This document shows, in pieces, positions 36,674-45,561 of a stretch of DNA of 64,000 nt (position 1 is its first letter; every line of letters starts with the position of its first letter). The notes beneath the pieces are model-generated. The model was not told the origin of the DNA. It saw nothing but the letters and a program-made list of their open reading frames with translations, and searched no databases. Source of the DNA: Paenibacillus sp. 1_12 (lineage in GTDB: Bacteria > Bacillota > Bacilli > Paenibacillales > NBRC-103111); the NCBI RefSeq assembly GCF_900114475.1, contig NZ_FOTE01000002.1:62001-126000 (forward strand). Direction: 5' to 3'. The translations under genes were made by a program, and so were the position numbers.

Positions 36674-37336
36674 TTATATAGATTTCCTAATACTGACTGT
36701 TTTCATACGTTGTTTTCCTTCACGGCATACATCCAATAGCGGACATATGCTGCATTGAGGATTTTGTGCCTTGCAGTGATAGCGTCCGAAAAAAATAAGC
36801 CTGTGATGCGTATCCGTCCATTCCTCTTTGGGAACTAACTTCATCAGTTTTTTTTCAACTTCTAGCACGGTGTCATCTTTACTTGCCATTCCCAAACGCT
36901 TCGATACTCGCTCCACATGGGTATCGACCGCGATAGCAGGTACACCAAATGCATTGGATACGACCACATTCGCTGTTTTTCGACCTACACCAGGCAGCTC
37001 AACCAACTGCTCATGCTTTTCTGGGATTAAACCATCGTATTTGTCCAGTACCATTCTGCACAGTGCCTGGATATGCTTAGCCTTATTACGAAAAAGCCCA
37101 ATGCGACGTATATCCTGCTCCAACTCATCCAGAGGAACCGCCACATAGTCTTCCGGACGTTTGTACTTTTGAAACAATGAAGCCGTCACTTTGTTGACGG
37201 TCTCATCCGTACATTGTGCTGAGAGCAGTACAGCAATCGTAAGCTCAAATGCATTCGTGTGGTTCAACTCGCAATGTGCATCCGGAAACATACTGGCCAT
37301 AATATCAAGTATGCTGCGGGCTTGCTTCTTGTTCAT
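36674..37336 (-). CDS. nth: Endonuclease III
   Basis: Nth is a DNA glycosylase/AP lyase that removes oxidised pyrimidines. The start at 37336 (MNKKQARSILDIM) gives 220 residues, the family size; the longer frame to 37417 is not needed. The helix-hairpin-helix LPGVGRKTANVV contains the catalytic Lys, VDTHVERVSKRLG holds the catalytic Asp, and four cysteines near the C-terminus follow the pattern C-x6-C-x2-C-x5-C for a 4Fe-4S cluster. The ribosome site is weak, so the exact start is less certain than the gene. Confidence 0.96.
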   Translation of the reverse strand: MNKKQARSILDIMASMFPDAHCELNHTNAFELTIAVLLSAQCTDETVNKVTASLFQKYKRPEDYVAVPLDELEQDIRRIGLFRNKAKHIQALCRMVLDKYDGLIPEKHEQLVELPGVGRKTANVVVSNAFGVPAIAVDTHVERVSKRLGMASKDDTVLEVEKKLMKLVPKEEWTDTHHRLIFFGRYHCKAQNPQCSICPLLDVCREGKQRMKTVSIRKSI

Positions 37337-37540
37337 GGAGTGGCAAACAGTCCTTTGTTTGATGATATACATTGTAGTGTACCGAATCTTGAGAAAGTAA
37401 TCAATATTTATAAGCAATAAAAACCGAACATTTATCGAATTTTTATTTTTTTCACAAAACCGTCTAATCGAATAGCTATTTGTCGATGCTTGTTTAATAA
37501 TATAACAACCGCGCTATACAGCCAATTTGCTTGTGAGCAG

Positions 37541-37576
37541 AAAGTTCCATAAGCACTCATGCGCTTATGGAACTTT
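37541..37576 (-). terminator. Hairpin downstream of the S-layer-homology gene
   Basis: A 14-bp perfect stem (AAAGTTCCATAAGC with GCTTATGGAACTTT) has an eight-base loop. It lies 62 bases after the stop of the S-layer-type gene; the outer arm supplies TTT on either strand. Confidence 0.7.
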
Positions 37577-37637
37577 CTTTGCTCTTAAGAAAGGAGAATA
37601 CCCTACTTAAAGAGGGAGCTATATAGCTGAATGTCAC

Positions 37638-40406
37638 TTATTGCTTTTCAATTTCAATAATTTTATCGTCTATTGCATACAAAGTAATTTCTTCATTTTC
37701 GACGAAAGCGTTGGCCGCGACAGCTGTGGTTCCCTTGTGCAAGTAAGCTTTCGCAAAGAAATTATAGGTAGATTTATCTCCGGCTGCATTCGGTTTCAGC
37801 AGCAACTGATTCAACACATTGTCGTAAGATGCTACCGTCCTCTTCGATGTGTTGGCTACTGTAATTAACACTTTGTCTCCAGCATCTTTAATAATTTCCA
37901 CACGATCATTCGGCTTTAAGGCATTCAGAGCTGCCAGCGCAATCCCGTTTTGCTTGATCACAAATTGAAGACCTACGGGTACGACCTGAACCGCACCAGT
38001 TGCAAGCTCCTGAACCGTTAATGTACCGGTTGCTGTATCCAATGCGGTGACTTTGCCGCGCAGCGTATTCAGGATGATTAATTTTTCAAGTGTATTTCCA
38101 TTGAGTGATACTTTGATATATTCGTCGTTTTGAATATCTTCAAAGTTATGCGTCGCTTTAGTCGGATTGAAAATTTTATCGTTATTGTCAACCGTAAATG
38201 TGTTTAGAACCCCATTATCGTCTTTAACACTTATTTGTTTGGATCCTGCATTGCTCAATATTACTTTATAGACTGCTGTCTTTTTGACTGCAATGGAGCT
38301 GATTAAATCCTGATTCCCATTAAATCTTCCCTGGATGGTATCGCCCACTCTTAAATCTGCGAACAAAGCGTTTGGCTTTCCATACATTTCAACACCAATT
38401 CCAGGGTTCGTCTTGAAATTAATATTTTGACCGCCGTTTGTTCTTAAGGTAACTTCACTCGAAGTTGTGCTTAGCTGAGTAATCGTGCCTTCTACCATTG
38501 TAGTTAGCTCGATTGTAAGCAATTTATCCTTCGAAACCTTCAAGTCGACTTTCTTACCCTTTGTGAATTGCGAAGCGAAGTTAGATAAAGGCAGCACTGC
38601 ATCCCAAATTTTGAGGCCTGTATTATCTGTCAAAATAAATGCATAAGGCTTGCCGCTATCATTAGTAACAGTCAATAGTTTTGCATCTGGATCATAGCTG
38701 ACGATTGTCGCCAATGTCATGACATTTATCGAGCGACTTGTTACCGTTACTTTTACAATCTTCTCATTTAACAAGTCGAGCTTTAAATCGTCACCCACTT
38801 CAAGATCAAAAAAACCTGCATTCGGCAAGCCGTCAATCGTGACAAGCGCATTATCTGCGATAAAGTAGGCACCCAGCGTACTGCCCGGTTTATTGATTGT
38901 TAAGATCTTCTTGTCTTGACTCAGGCTTGTCAACGTACCTGTTACAGCAGTAGTAACATCTGCTTGTTTACGAATGGTTACTGATGTCACTTCATTCGTC
39001 TTGACCTCAAATCCAACTATATCACCAATCCGCAGCTTGCTTAAATCTGACACTGTGCCGTCAGGAAGAGTTACTGTGGATCTCGTAGAAATCGGATACG
39101 TTTCATTTTGTCCCGAAGTTTGTTCAAGGAACGTAATCGAATTCTGTTCCTTTTGAATACTGACTACAGTACCTTCCGCAGATTTGCTTAATGGTACCTG
39201 CTTCACGACAATCTGGCTGATCTTCGCATTCGGCAAGAGCATGCTGCGCTTTAATTCAATGAGACTGCCAACCTGAATGGAGCCGATGCTCAACCCGTGT
39301 CCTTCTTTATCTGTTACCGTAACTGTAGGTGCAAGCTCCTTCAGTACCGGTCCGCCAGATTGATTAATAGATACCGTCATTTGACTTAGGTAGAGCTTGT
39401 CCAATGTGCCTTCAAAGGACTCCATCCTTTCCTGGTCATTAATCAACTCAACATAAGAAGCGACTCCAAGTGTTTGAATTATGTAGACCTGATTCGTTTC
39501 CTTTAGCATCGTTGACGGGATACGACTGTCATCCTTGGCATTATAAATAACCGTACCCACGTTCATTGTGTACTCACTGTTCTGTCCCTTATCATTTTGA
39601 ATCGTCAGTTTATTATCTTTCATACTCATTACATAACCAATTACAACGCGCTCCGAGCGTTGTGTCAGTTCTTTATCAGCACGACTCAGAAAGGTTGCCA
39701 TTTGTGCGCGAGTGACATTGCCTGCAGGCTGGAATTTGTTGTCATCCATGCCGTTAACAATTTTCAAAGAAACCGCGGCGTTCACATAGCCAACTGCCCA
39801 AGATGAAAAATCCTTGGCATCTGCAAATGCTAATGTTGATGCTGCTTGCTGCTGTGCTAGCGTATCTTTGCCAATGGACCTGATAACGATTTTGGCCACC
39901 CATTCCCGAGTAGCTGGTCTGGAACCCCAAGCCGTTTTGTTAGTACCGAGACTATCCGTTTCTTCCTTAAAGTTGATGAGCCCTTTATCAAGCGCGTAAG
40001 CAATATAGGGTTTGGCGTAGCTGTCAACCACGATTCCACCCAGAACCGTATCTGTTTTAATTTTTAACACTTCATTTTCAAGTCCCATTAAGCGTAAAGC
40101 CATAATAATAGCATCCTGCTGGGAAACGGAATTATCAGGACGAAATTCAGCCTTTTCATAGCCTTGTACAATACCAAGTGCAGCTAATTTGGTAATATGT
40201 TTAATCGCCCAATGCTGAGGGCTCACATCCGCAAACTGGGTAATTGTTGATGCCGAATTTGCAGGCGAGTTGATAGTCGAATTGGTAGTGGTTGCAGGCG
40301 TGTTTACTGGATCGGCAGCATATACCGGACTGCACATCATTACGGATAAAGCCATCAAACCGGCACTCATTTTTTTAATAGATAAATAGTTATACTTGTT
40401 ATTCAT
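37638..40406 (-). CDS. S-layer-homology (SLH) surface protein with tandem beta-rich repeats
   Basis: I start this at ATG 40406, giving 922 residues with a signal peptide that should be cut after SPVYA. The longer frame lacks a signal peptide. Three SLH domains occupy about 50-260; the first starts FADVSPQHWA and the third FADAKDFSSWA. SLH domains bind pyruvylated secondary wall polymer, so the protein is held on the cell wall. The remaining 650 residues consist of about nine diverged units of 65-75 residues. Each starts with a G-T-(L/V)-type strand and many end in an exposed (R/K)VGD turn. Their ligand is unknown. The gene follows a GerMN lipoprotein and a wall amidase, suggesting one envelope operon. 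Confidence 0.88.
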   Translation of the reverse strand: MNNKYNYLSIKKMSAGLMALSVMMCSPVYAADPVNTPATTTNSTINSPANSASTITQFADVSPQHWAIKHITKLAALGIVQGYEKAEFRPDNSVSQQDAIIMALRLMGLENEVLKIKTDTVLGGIVVDSYAKPYIAYALDKGLINFKEETDSLGTNKTAWGSRPATREWVAKIVIRSIGKDTLAQQQAASTLAFADAKDFSSWAVGYVNAAVSLKIVNGMDDNKFQPAGNVTRAQMATFLSRADKELTQRSERVVIGYVMSMKDNKLTIQNDKGQNSEYTMNVGTVIYNAKDDSRIPSTMLKETNQVYIIQTLGVASYVELINDQERMESFEGTLDKLYLSQMTVSINQSGGPVLKELAPTVTVTDKEGHGLSIGSIQVGSLIELKRSMLLPNAKISQIVVKQVPLSKSAEGTVVSIQKEQNSITFLEQTSGQNETYPISTRSTVTLPDGTVSDLSKLRIGDIVGFEVKTNEVTSVTIRKQADVTTAVTGTLTSLSQDKKILTINKPGSTLGAYFIADNALVTIDGLPNAGFFDLEVGDDLKLDLLNEKIVKVTVTSRSINVMTLATIVSYDPDAKLLTVTNDSGKPYAFILTDNTGLKIWDAVLPLSNFASQFTKGKKVDLKVSKDKLLTIELTTMVEGTITQLSTTSSEVTLRTNGGQNINFKTNPGIGVEMYGKPNALFADLRVGDTIQGRFNGNQDLISSIAVKKTAVYKVILSNAGSKQISVKDDNGVLNTFTVDNNDKIFNPTKATHNFEDIQNDEYIKVSLNGNTLEKLIILNTLRGKVTALDTATGTLTVQELATGAVQVVPVGLQFVIKQNGIALAALNALKPNDRVEIIKDAGDKVLITVANTSKRTVASYDNVLNQLLLKPNAAGDKSTYNFFAKAYLHKGTTAVAANAFVENEEITLYAIDDKIIEIEKQ

Positions 40407-40460
40407 ACGAATTGTTCCCCCCGGCGAATGTGGATAAAATCTAGTCATTTTGCTGTATGC

Positions 40461-41045
40461 TTATCTCTTAATAGGATGCGGAAGATCCATGTGCCCCATT
40501 AAGCTTTCTACCGACTTCCCGTCTACCAGAAGCTCGATACTATTAATTTCCGGAAATTGAAAAACGGTTTTTTTGAGTGCTTGTAACAGCAGTTCCTCAC
40601 CTCCGGAACCAAGTCTGGATTCAGGTGCCATTGTAACATTGATCGTCAGCAGCCCCTTGTTGGCAGCAGCAGAATGGAAAGTAAAACCTCTGAATAAGGC
40701 AAGCTTTTTACTGTCTGAGCTCACACTCAGTGCTTTTAGAGACGCTATGTATTTCTCGTCATCCTGTTGATAGGAAATATTCGTTTCCTGTTCAACAAGC
40801 TTTTCTCCAGACTCATCGCCAAAATAAGCTTTGATTTTCATCTGTTTATTGTTGTCTGGTGCGGATGTCACAGGAGTAGGAGCTAATGGTGGCGCAGATG
40901 TCGGATTACTGCTTGCGGCCATGGGCTTGCTAAGCGCCGGATTAGCCAAAGGTTGTTCTGCAGGAGCCTTCGCTTGACCGCAAGCCGACAGAAGCGCCAG
41001 CATTCCGATACTAACGATAGTATTCCTGAGTAATCGGTATTGCAT
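40461..41045 (-). CDS. GerMN-domain lipoprotein
   Basis: The 194-residue protein has a lipoprotein signal ending LLSACG (Cys22), then a Pro/Ala-rich linker and one GerMN domain (about 70-190), ending in LLVDGKSVESLMGHMDLPHPI. GerM of Bacillus subtilis has two such domains and works in sporulation and germination; single-domain relatives of unknown role are common in Paenibacillaceae. The gene lies 13 bases after the amidase and 54 before the SLH protein, so it is probably co-transcribed with both. Confidence 0.88.
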   Translation of the reverse strand: MQYRLLRNTIVSIGMLALLSACGQAKAPAEQPLANPALSKPMAASSNPTSAPPLAPTPVTSAPDNNKQMKIKAYFGDESGEKLVEQETNISYQQDDEKYIASLKALSVSSDSKKLALFRGFTFHSAAANKGLLTINVTMAPESRLGSGGEELLLQALKKTVFQFPEINSIELLVDGKSVESLMGHMDLPHPIKR

Positions 41046-41058
41046 CGATACTCACTCC

Positions 41059-42669
41059 CTATTCCAGTTTCAATTGCTGTTTAATCCCCGCTGCAATCGC
41101 TGAGGCTACCTGGTTTTGAAAAGTCTCTTGAAACATCGTGTTCTCTTGGACTTTATTGGACAAAAAGCCAAGCTCCAACAGGAGCGAAGGCATAGTCGTA
41201 TTTTTTATAACGTGAAAATCTTCCTGCTTCACCTTACGATCTTCAAATCCCGTAGATTTTAATAGATTTTGATGCATCAGTTTGGCAAATGGTAGACTCT
41301 GTTCGGTGTAATAATAGGTTTCAATACCATTCACTTCTTCTTTGCCGGTTGAATTACCATGTACGGAAACGAACAGATCCGCTTTTATATCATTGGCAAT
41401 AGAAACACGACCAGGAAGCTCAATAAAAGTATCGTTTTTCCGAGTGAGTATGATCTCAATTTTCGGCTCTTTGGCCAGCAAATTATATACTTTCGTTCCG
41501 ACACCCAGCACAAAGTCCTTCTCATATCTACCTGTAACGGAAACAGTCCCACTATCTTTACCGCCATGACCCGGATCCAATACTACCGTGTATCGTTCCT
41601 TGGCAGGTGATAAAGACCATACTAACTGAGTATTGGCACTGCTCGTAGATGCTCTGAAATCTATCTTTTTATTTAAATCTATGATTATTCTAACGATAGA
41701 TGATTCTTTGGAAAATAGCAAATAACGAATTTGTGAGACAGACGCATTCTTCTCCGTAATGAACCCTTCACCATTAGCATTCAGCTTTAGACCTGGGGCC
41801 AACTGCCCATTGGGAATATCAATTTGAACGCGGTTCGGATTCGCTGTTGTTGTCACATCAGGTATGGCTTTGCCCCCGCTTGTTTTTACAATGAAATTAT
41901 CGCCTTCCATCGAGATGGATTGGATTACAGTAACAGGCTCTAGCTTATTCACACCTGAATCTATATTTGTCGTAGTAGCCGGCTGGTTCGGGTTTGCAGC
42001 AACCGGCTTGTCCGAAGGCTTATCCGTCTTTTTATCATCAGGCTTGTTCAAAGATTTATCCGGTACTTTACTATCAGGATTAACTGAAGGTTTGTCCTTC
42101 GTAGTATCTTTACTATCTGGATTGACTGAAGGCTTGTCCTTTGTAGTATCTTTACCATCTGGATTAACCGAAGGTTTGTCCTTCGAAATATCATTATTTG
42201 ATGGCAAGGCTGGTTTCGTCACTTTGTTATCGCTTTCTTGATTAAACAAAAAAACAGACCTTGTCAAATCATCCCAGGTCACTTTAATTCCCAGTTGTTC
42301 GCTAATAAAGCGTACGGGTAGCATTGCATTGCCTTCTACTATCGATGGTGCTGTGTCCAACTGGACAGCTTTATTGTTCACTAAAACTTCCTTTTTGTCG
42401 ATAAACATTTGAATGCTGATATTCGATTTATTTACCGTCACTTTACGGATTTTCTCTTCCCACAGTACCTTTGAACCCAATGATTCAGCAATGATCCGGA
42501 CAGGTACCATCACTTTGTTGTCCTTGTTAATAAGGGGCGCTACCTCAGCAGTCAACTGCTTGCCATCAAGAAATAATTGGAGAGGCGGGATCTCAGCAGC
42601 AAAACTCATCATGGGTAAGAGAAGGAGAGACAGTAGCAGCATGGAAAACAACGAAGTAATAATTCTCAT
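41059..42669 (-). CDS. N-acetylmuramoyl-L-alanine amidase with copper-amine-oxidase-like and AMIN domains
   Basis: The 536-residue secreted enzyme cuts the amide between MurNAc and L-Ala. After a signal peptide (cut near SFAAE) comes a copper-amine-oxidase N-like domain pair (about 30-145, with VPVRIIAESLGSKV and LPVRFISEQLGIKV). Then a linker carries three copies of a 14-residue Lys/Asp/Pro repeat, followed by an AMIN domain (about 245-340) and an Amidase_3 domain from about 360. DPGHGGKDSGT gives the first zinc His, VSVHGNS another, and LLELGFLSN the catalytic Glu. The start at 42669 follows GAGGTG at a slightly short distance; a TTG at 42681 is possible. Confidence 0.93.
   Translation of the reverse strand: MRIITSLFSMLLLSLLLLPMMSFAAEIPPLQLFLDGKQLTAEVAPLINKDNKVMVPVRIIAESLGSKVLWEEKIRKVTVNKSNISIQMFIDKKEVLVNNKAVQLDTAPSIVEGNAMLPVRFISEQLGIKVTWDDLTRSVFLFNQESDNKVTKPALPSNNDISKDKPSVNPDGKDTTKDKPSVNPDSKDTTKDKPSVNPDSKVPDKSLNKPDDKKTDKPSDKPVAANPNQPATTTNIDSGVNKLEPVTVIQSISMEGDNFIVKTSGGKAIPDVTTTANPNRVQIDIPNGQLAPGLKLNANGEGFITEKNASVSQIRYLLFSKESSIVRIIIDLNKKIDFRASTSSANTQLVWSLSPAKERYTVVLDPGHGGKDSGTVSVTGRYEKDFVLGVGTKVYNLLAKEPKIEIILTRKNDTFIELPGRVSIANDIKADLFVSVHGNSTGKEEVNGIETYYYTEQSLPFAKLMHQNLLKSTGFEDRKVKQEDFHVIKNTTMPSLLLELGFLSNKVQENTMFQETFQNQVASAIAAGIKQQLKLE
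42071..42196 (-). repeat. Three tandem 42-bp repeats inside the amidase gene
   Basis: Units at 42071-42112, 42113-42154 and 42155-42196 encode the 14-residue motif KDKPSVNPDxKDTT in the linker between domains. They differ at a few positions, mostly synonymous. Confidence 0.9.
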
Positions 42670-42798
42670 TCTACACCTCAACTCATATTATGTATGCGTA
42701 ATCGTTTAATAAGGATATAAGAAAATCGGCCGGCACGGCATTATACGACACTATATTAGACGGCTAAACTATTAAAAAGTTTCGTTAGTCGACAAAAT

Positions 42799-42838
42799 AA
42801 GCCCAAAGCTCCAGGCAGCGCCTGAACACTTTGGACTT
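42799..42838 (-). terminator. Terminator of the FtsH-like protease gene
   Basis: Outer pairs AAG/CTT and CCAAAG/CTTTGG and inner CAGGC/GCCTG form a long imperfect hairpin, followed on the minus strand by TTATTTTGTC. It lies 16 bases after the stop. Confidence 0.7.
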
Positions 42839-42853
42839 ATGTAATAGCTCTTT

Positions 42854-44359
42854 TTAGTTAGCGATTTGAACCTTGGCTTGCTCCAATAGCTGACGAAATT
42901 GGTCTCCAGAAAGTGTTTCTTCCTTTACAAGAATATGCAGAGACTGTTGAAATACGACTCTATGATGCTCCAGCAATTCTCTCGTTCTAGTATTAAGCTC
43001 GTCCAGAATTGCAGAATTTTCTTTCATCAACTCTTCTTTTGTTACCATTTCGCGATCAATGATACCCAGCTTTGTTAGACCTGAATCCATCATGGTTCTA
43101 ACCAAGTGCAGTGCCTGCTCAAAATCGTTCCTTGACCCCGTGCTGCGCCCGCCATAAAACATTTCTTCCGCAACTGCTCCACCCAGAGCGATAATAATTT
43201 GCTGCTCTAGATTTTCCTTTGTGTACAGGTACTGATCCTGCTGCGGATTATGACGAACATAACCAAGCGCCTTACCACGGGGACTTAATGCTACCTGGGA
43301 TACCGACCCTGGTCGAACCACCTCGGCAGCGATCGCATGCCCCAATTCATGGAGTGCAACCCGGTCACGCTCTTCCTTCGTTGATTCTCTATCTGTTTTC
43401 TCGCCCAGCATTACCTTATCGACTGCCTGGGAAAGATGACTTTGCTCAATCGTGATTGCTTCCTGTCGCATAGCGTAGATGGCTGCCTCATTCATTACAC
43501 CTTCAAGCTGAGCACCTGAAAAATGGAACGTTTCTTCAGCAATCTGCTCCAAATTAACTGTATTCGCAAGAGGTTTGTTTTTGGCATGAATATTCAGGAT
43601 ATGCAATCTACCCTTTTTATCTGGCAAATCAACCTCAATATGACGGTCAAAACGACCAGGACGCAGCAAGGCGCTATCCAGCATCTCTTTACGGTTGGTT
43701 GCCGCCATAATCAACACCCGAGGCGTAGTTGTCGTATGAATGCCATCCATTTCGGTCAAAAGCTGATTTAAGGTTTGATCGTATTCACGATGCTGCCCAC
43801 CATCCCGCTTGCCTCCGATGACATCAATTTCATCAATAAACACGATGGCACTTTCTTTATTTTCTTTGACTGCACGAGTTCGTGCTTCTTTAAATAAATC
43901 ACGGACTCTGCTGGCACCGACCCCTACATACATTTCAACAAATTCACTACCGGATGCAGCCATAAAAACTGAATTCGTGTAGTGCGCGGCAGCTTTGGCC
44001 AGCAGTGTTTTCCCGGTTCCAGGAGGACCCGTCAGCAGAATACCTTTCAAAGGACGAATACCCAGCTTTGCAATCTCATCATGTCTGATCAGAAAATCAA
44101 GTGCTTCCTGCAGCTCCGTCTTTGCACGCTGTTGACCTCCGATATCGTCAAATGTCATATAGCTTGGCGCCACATTACGCGATTTGCGTTCTGCTCCGCC
44201 GATTCCCATACTGGCGCCGCGCATCCGGTTCATATAAAATAAGGCACCCAAAATAATAATCATAAAAATAAGCGGAATTGCGTTTATTCCTATAAAAACG
44301 AGGAACAATATCAATACAGGGACAAAGCCAATAATAATTTCTTTATATATTTTATCCAT
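42854..44359 (-). CDS. Short FtsH-like membrane AAA protease
   Basis: The 501-residue protein has two adjacent N-terminal membrane helices (about 8-46) with almost no external loop, unlike full FtsH, which has an extracytoplasmic domain of roughly 70 residues. The AAA domain has Walker A GPPGTGKT (111-118), Walker B IVFIDEID and RPGRFDRH. The M41 peptidase has HELGH (337-341) and a downstream SRNDFEQA segment with the third zinc ligand. The start at 44359 follows GGGAGTG; the longer frame adds 21 unlikely residues. It overlaps the preceding membrane gene by eight bases. The typical FtsH is expected elsewhere, so this is probably a paralogue with a special substrate. Confidence 0.9.
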   Translation of the reverse strand: MDKIYKEIIIGFVPVLILFLVFIGINAIPLIFMIIILGALFYMNRMRGASMGIGGAERKSRNVAPSYMTFDDIGGQQRAKTELQEALDFLIRHDEIAKLGIRPLKGILLTGPPGTGKTLLAKAAAHYTNSVFMAASGSEFVEMYVGVGASRVRDLFKEARTRAVKENKESAIVFIDEIDVIGGKRDGGQHREYDQTLNQLLTEMDGIHTTTTPRVLIMAATNRKEMLDSALLRPGRFDRHIEVDLPDKKGRLHILNIHAKNKPLANTVNLEQIAEETFHFSGAQLEGVMNEAAIYAMRQEAITIEQSHLSQAVDKVMLGEKTDRESTKEERDRVALHELGHAIAAEVVRPGSVSQVALSPRGKALGYVRHNPQQDQYLYTKENLEQQIIIALGGAVAEEMFYGGRSTGSRNDFEQALHLVRTMMDSGLTKLGIIDREMVTKEELMKENSAILDELNTRTRELLEHHRVVFQQSLHILVKEETLSGDQFRQLLEQAKVQIAN

Positions 44360-44885
44360 TTGTCCACACTCCCATTTTGGCAGACGCACGCGGCAGCATA
44401 ACATACTTGCTTTTATCACCATCTGTCAAAGATATATAAACATATTTATCGTCCATTTCCGTAGAGACCTTTAATCCGTCCGAATCAAGGGCACGAGCCT
44501 GTAACGTCTTGGGGATCTGTGTATATTGTTTGGTTTCCATAGCCTGGGCAACATCAAATAAAGCGGAAGACCACCATTGATCGATTTTTGGTGTTGACTC
44601 ATTCGTCACTTTCAGCTTCAATTCCTTTTTACCGATTAAGCCCGAGCCTTCATTCTGAATTCGGTTGTATACCTCCCTGAGGCTTGTCCCGGGTGCTAGT
44701 TTTAATTCTATTGAAGCAGAATCGCTTGAAATATGTGTTTGTACATGCTCTACTCCAGGAGTATTGCTTACTATTGCAGACAAGGGATTCTCCATTGCAA
44801 AGCTCTGGTAAGCAAACCATCCACCGAATAATAATGTAGCTGAAATTATAACACTTACTAATAGAGGTAATATGCGCAGCTTCAT
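44352..44885 (-). CDS. Hypothetical membrane-anchored protein coupled to the FtsH-like protease
   Basis: Starting at ATG 44885 the protein has 177 residues, with one N-terminal membrane helix (about 5-26) and an external domain rich in beta strands. The start follows AGGGGA at about 12 bases; ATG 44909 has no ribosome site. I do not recognise the family. The segment SSDSASIELKLAPGTSLREVYNRI and the following alpha/beta pattern may be a small sensor-type fold. Its 3' end overlaps the FtsH-like gene, so the two products probably act together, perhaps with this one as an external adaptor that replaces the missing FtsH outer domain; that role is inference. Confidence 0.8.
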   Translation of the reverse strand: MKLRILPLLVSVIISATLLFGGWFAYQSFAMENPLSAIVSNTPGVEHVQTHISSDSASIELKLAPGTSLREVYNRIQNEGSGLIGKKELKLKVTNESTPKIDQWWSSALFDVAQAMETKQYTQIPKTLQARALDSDGLKVSTEMDDKYVYISLTDGDKSKYVMLPRASAKMGVWTNG

Positions 44886-45016
44886 AAAAGAAGTCAGTCC
44901 CCTTTCCATATGAATATATCGTTTTACTGTACACTAATAGTATATCACATCTTATATACGTAGTGAGAGCTAAACTAGATGGAAATTCGAACACATTGCA
45001 ACAATTGAACGAAAAA

Positions 45017-45061
45017 GCCGCACTACATCAGATAGAAGTTACCTTCTAAAAATTGTGCGGC
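45017..45061 (-). terminator. Branched terminator after ypmB
   Basis: GCCGCAC pairs with GTGCGGC across 31 bases that contain an inner hairpin (TAGAAG/CTTCTA). The minus strand then reads TTTTTC. It lies nine bases after the ypmB stop. Confidence 0.8.
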
Positions 45062-45069
45062 ATGAACAT

Positions 45070-45561
45070 TTATTGAATACTTAGACGGTATGTATCCAGC
45101 CAGGTACCATCTTTGAATAAATAGTAATCGTAATAATAGCGGTCAGGATTGGTTTCTTCGGCAGCGAGTTTGTAGAACACTTCCCATACCAGGTTGCCAT
45201 TCCACACTCCGGGCACCATACGCTTAATCGTAGCTGTTGGTTGACGGGCCAAAGTGAGAGCTTTCGCCTTATCAGCATCAATGCCATCTGCCGCCATTTG
45301 TGTGAAAATTTGGTCCTCGCTGACCCAAACCACAAGCTTTTGACCTATTTTATCTTCCCCATGAATAATCGTGTAGGGCCGTTCGCCGACAAATCTCTCC
45401 ACCTTTGAAACTTGGGTTAAAATCGTTTTCTGGTAAGCGGTTTGCACGGCATTACGTTGAACCTGCCATTCTTTTTCTTGAATCGTGTTGTAAAAATTAA
45501 TGCACAGAAATAACAACAAGGCTGCAACGAGCACCGCTGCTGCTGTTATTTTAATTTTCAT
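45070..45561 (-). CDS. ypmB: YpmB-like membrane protein (DUF5590)
   Basis: The 163-residue protein has one N-terminal membrane helix (about 6-24) and an external domain made of two cystatin/PepSY-like modules (IIHGEDKIGQKLVVWVSED and ATIKRMVPGVWNGNLVWEVFY). Length and pattern match YpmB, whose function is unknown. The ATG overlaps the stop of the deaminase gene (ATGA). In Bacillus subtilis ypmB lies between dinG-ypmA and aspB; here it has moved away from dinG and pairs with mtaD. Confidence 0.85.
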   Translation of the reverse strand: MKIKITAAAVLVAALLLFLCINFYNTIQEKEWQVQRNAVQTAYQKTILTQVSKVERFVGERPYTIIHGEDKIGQKLVVWVSEDQIFTQMAADGIDADKAKALTLARQPTATIKRMVPGVWNGNLVWEVFYKLAAEETNPDRYYYDYYLFKDGTWLDTYRLSIQ

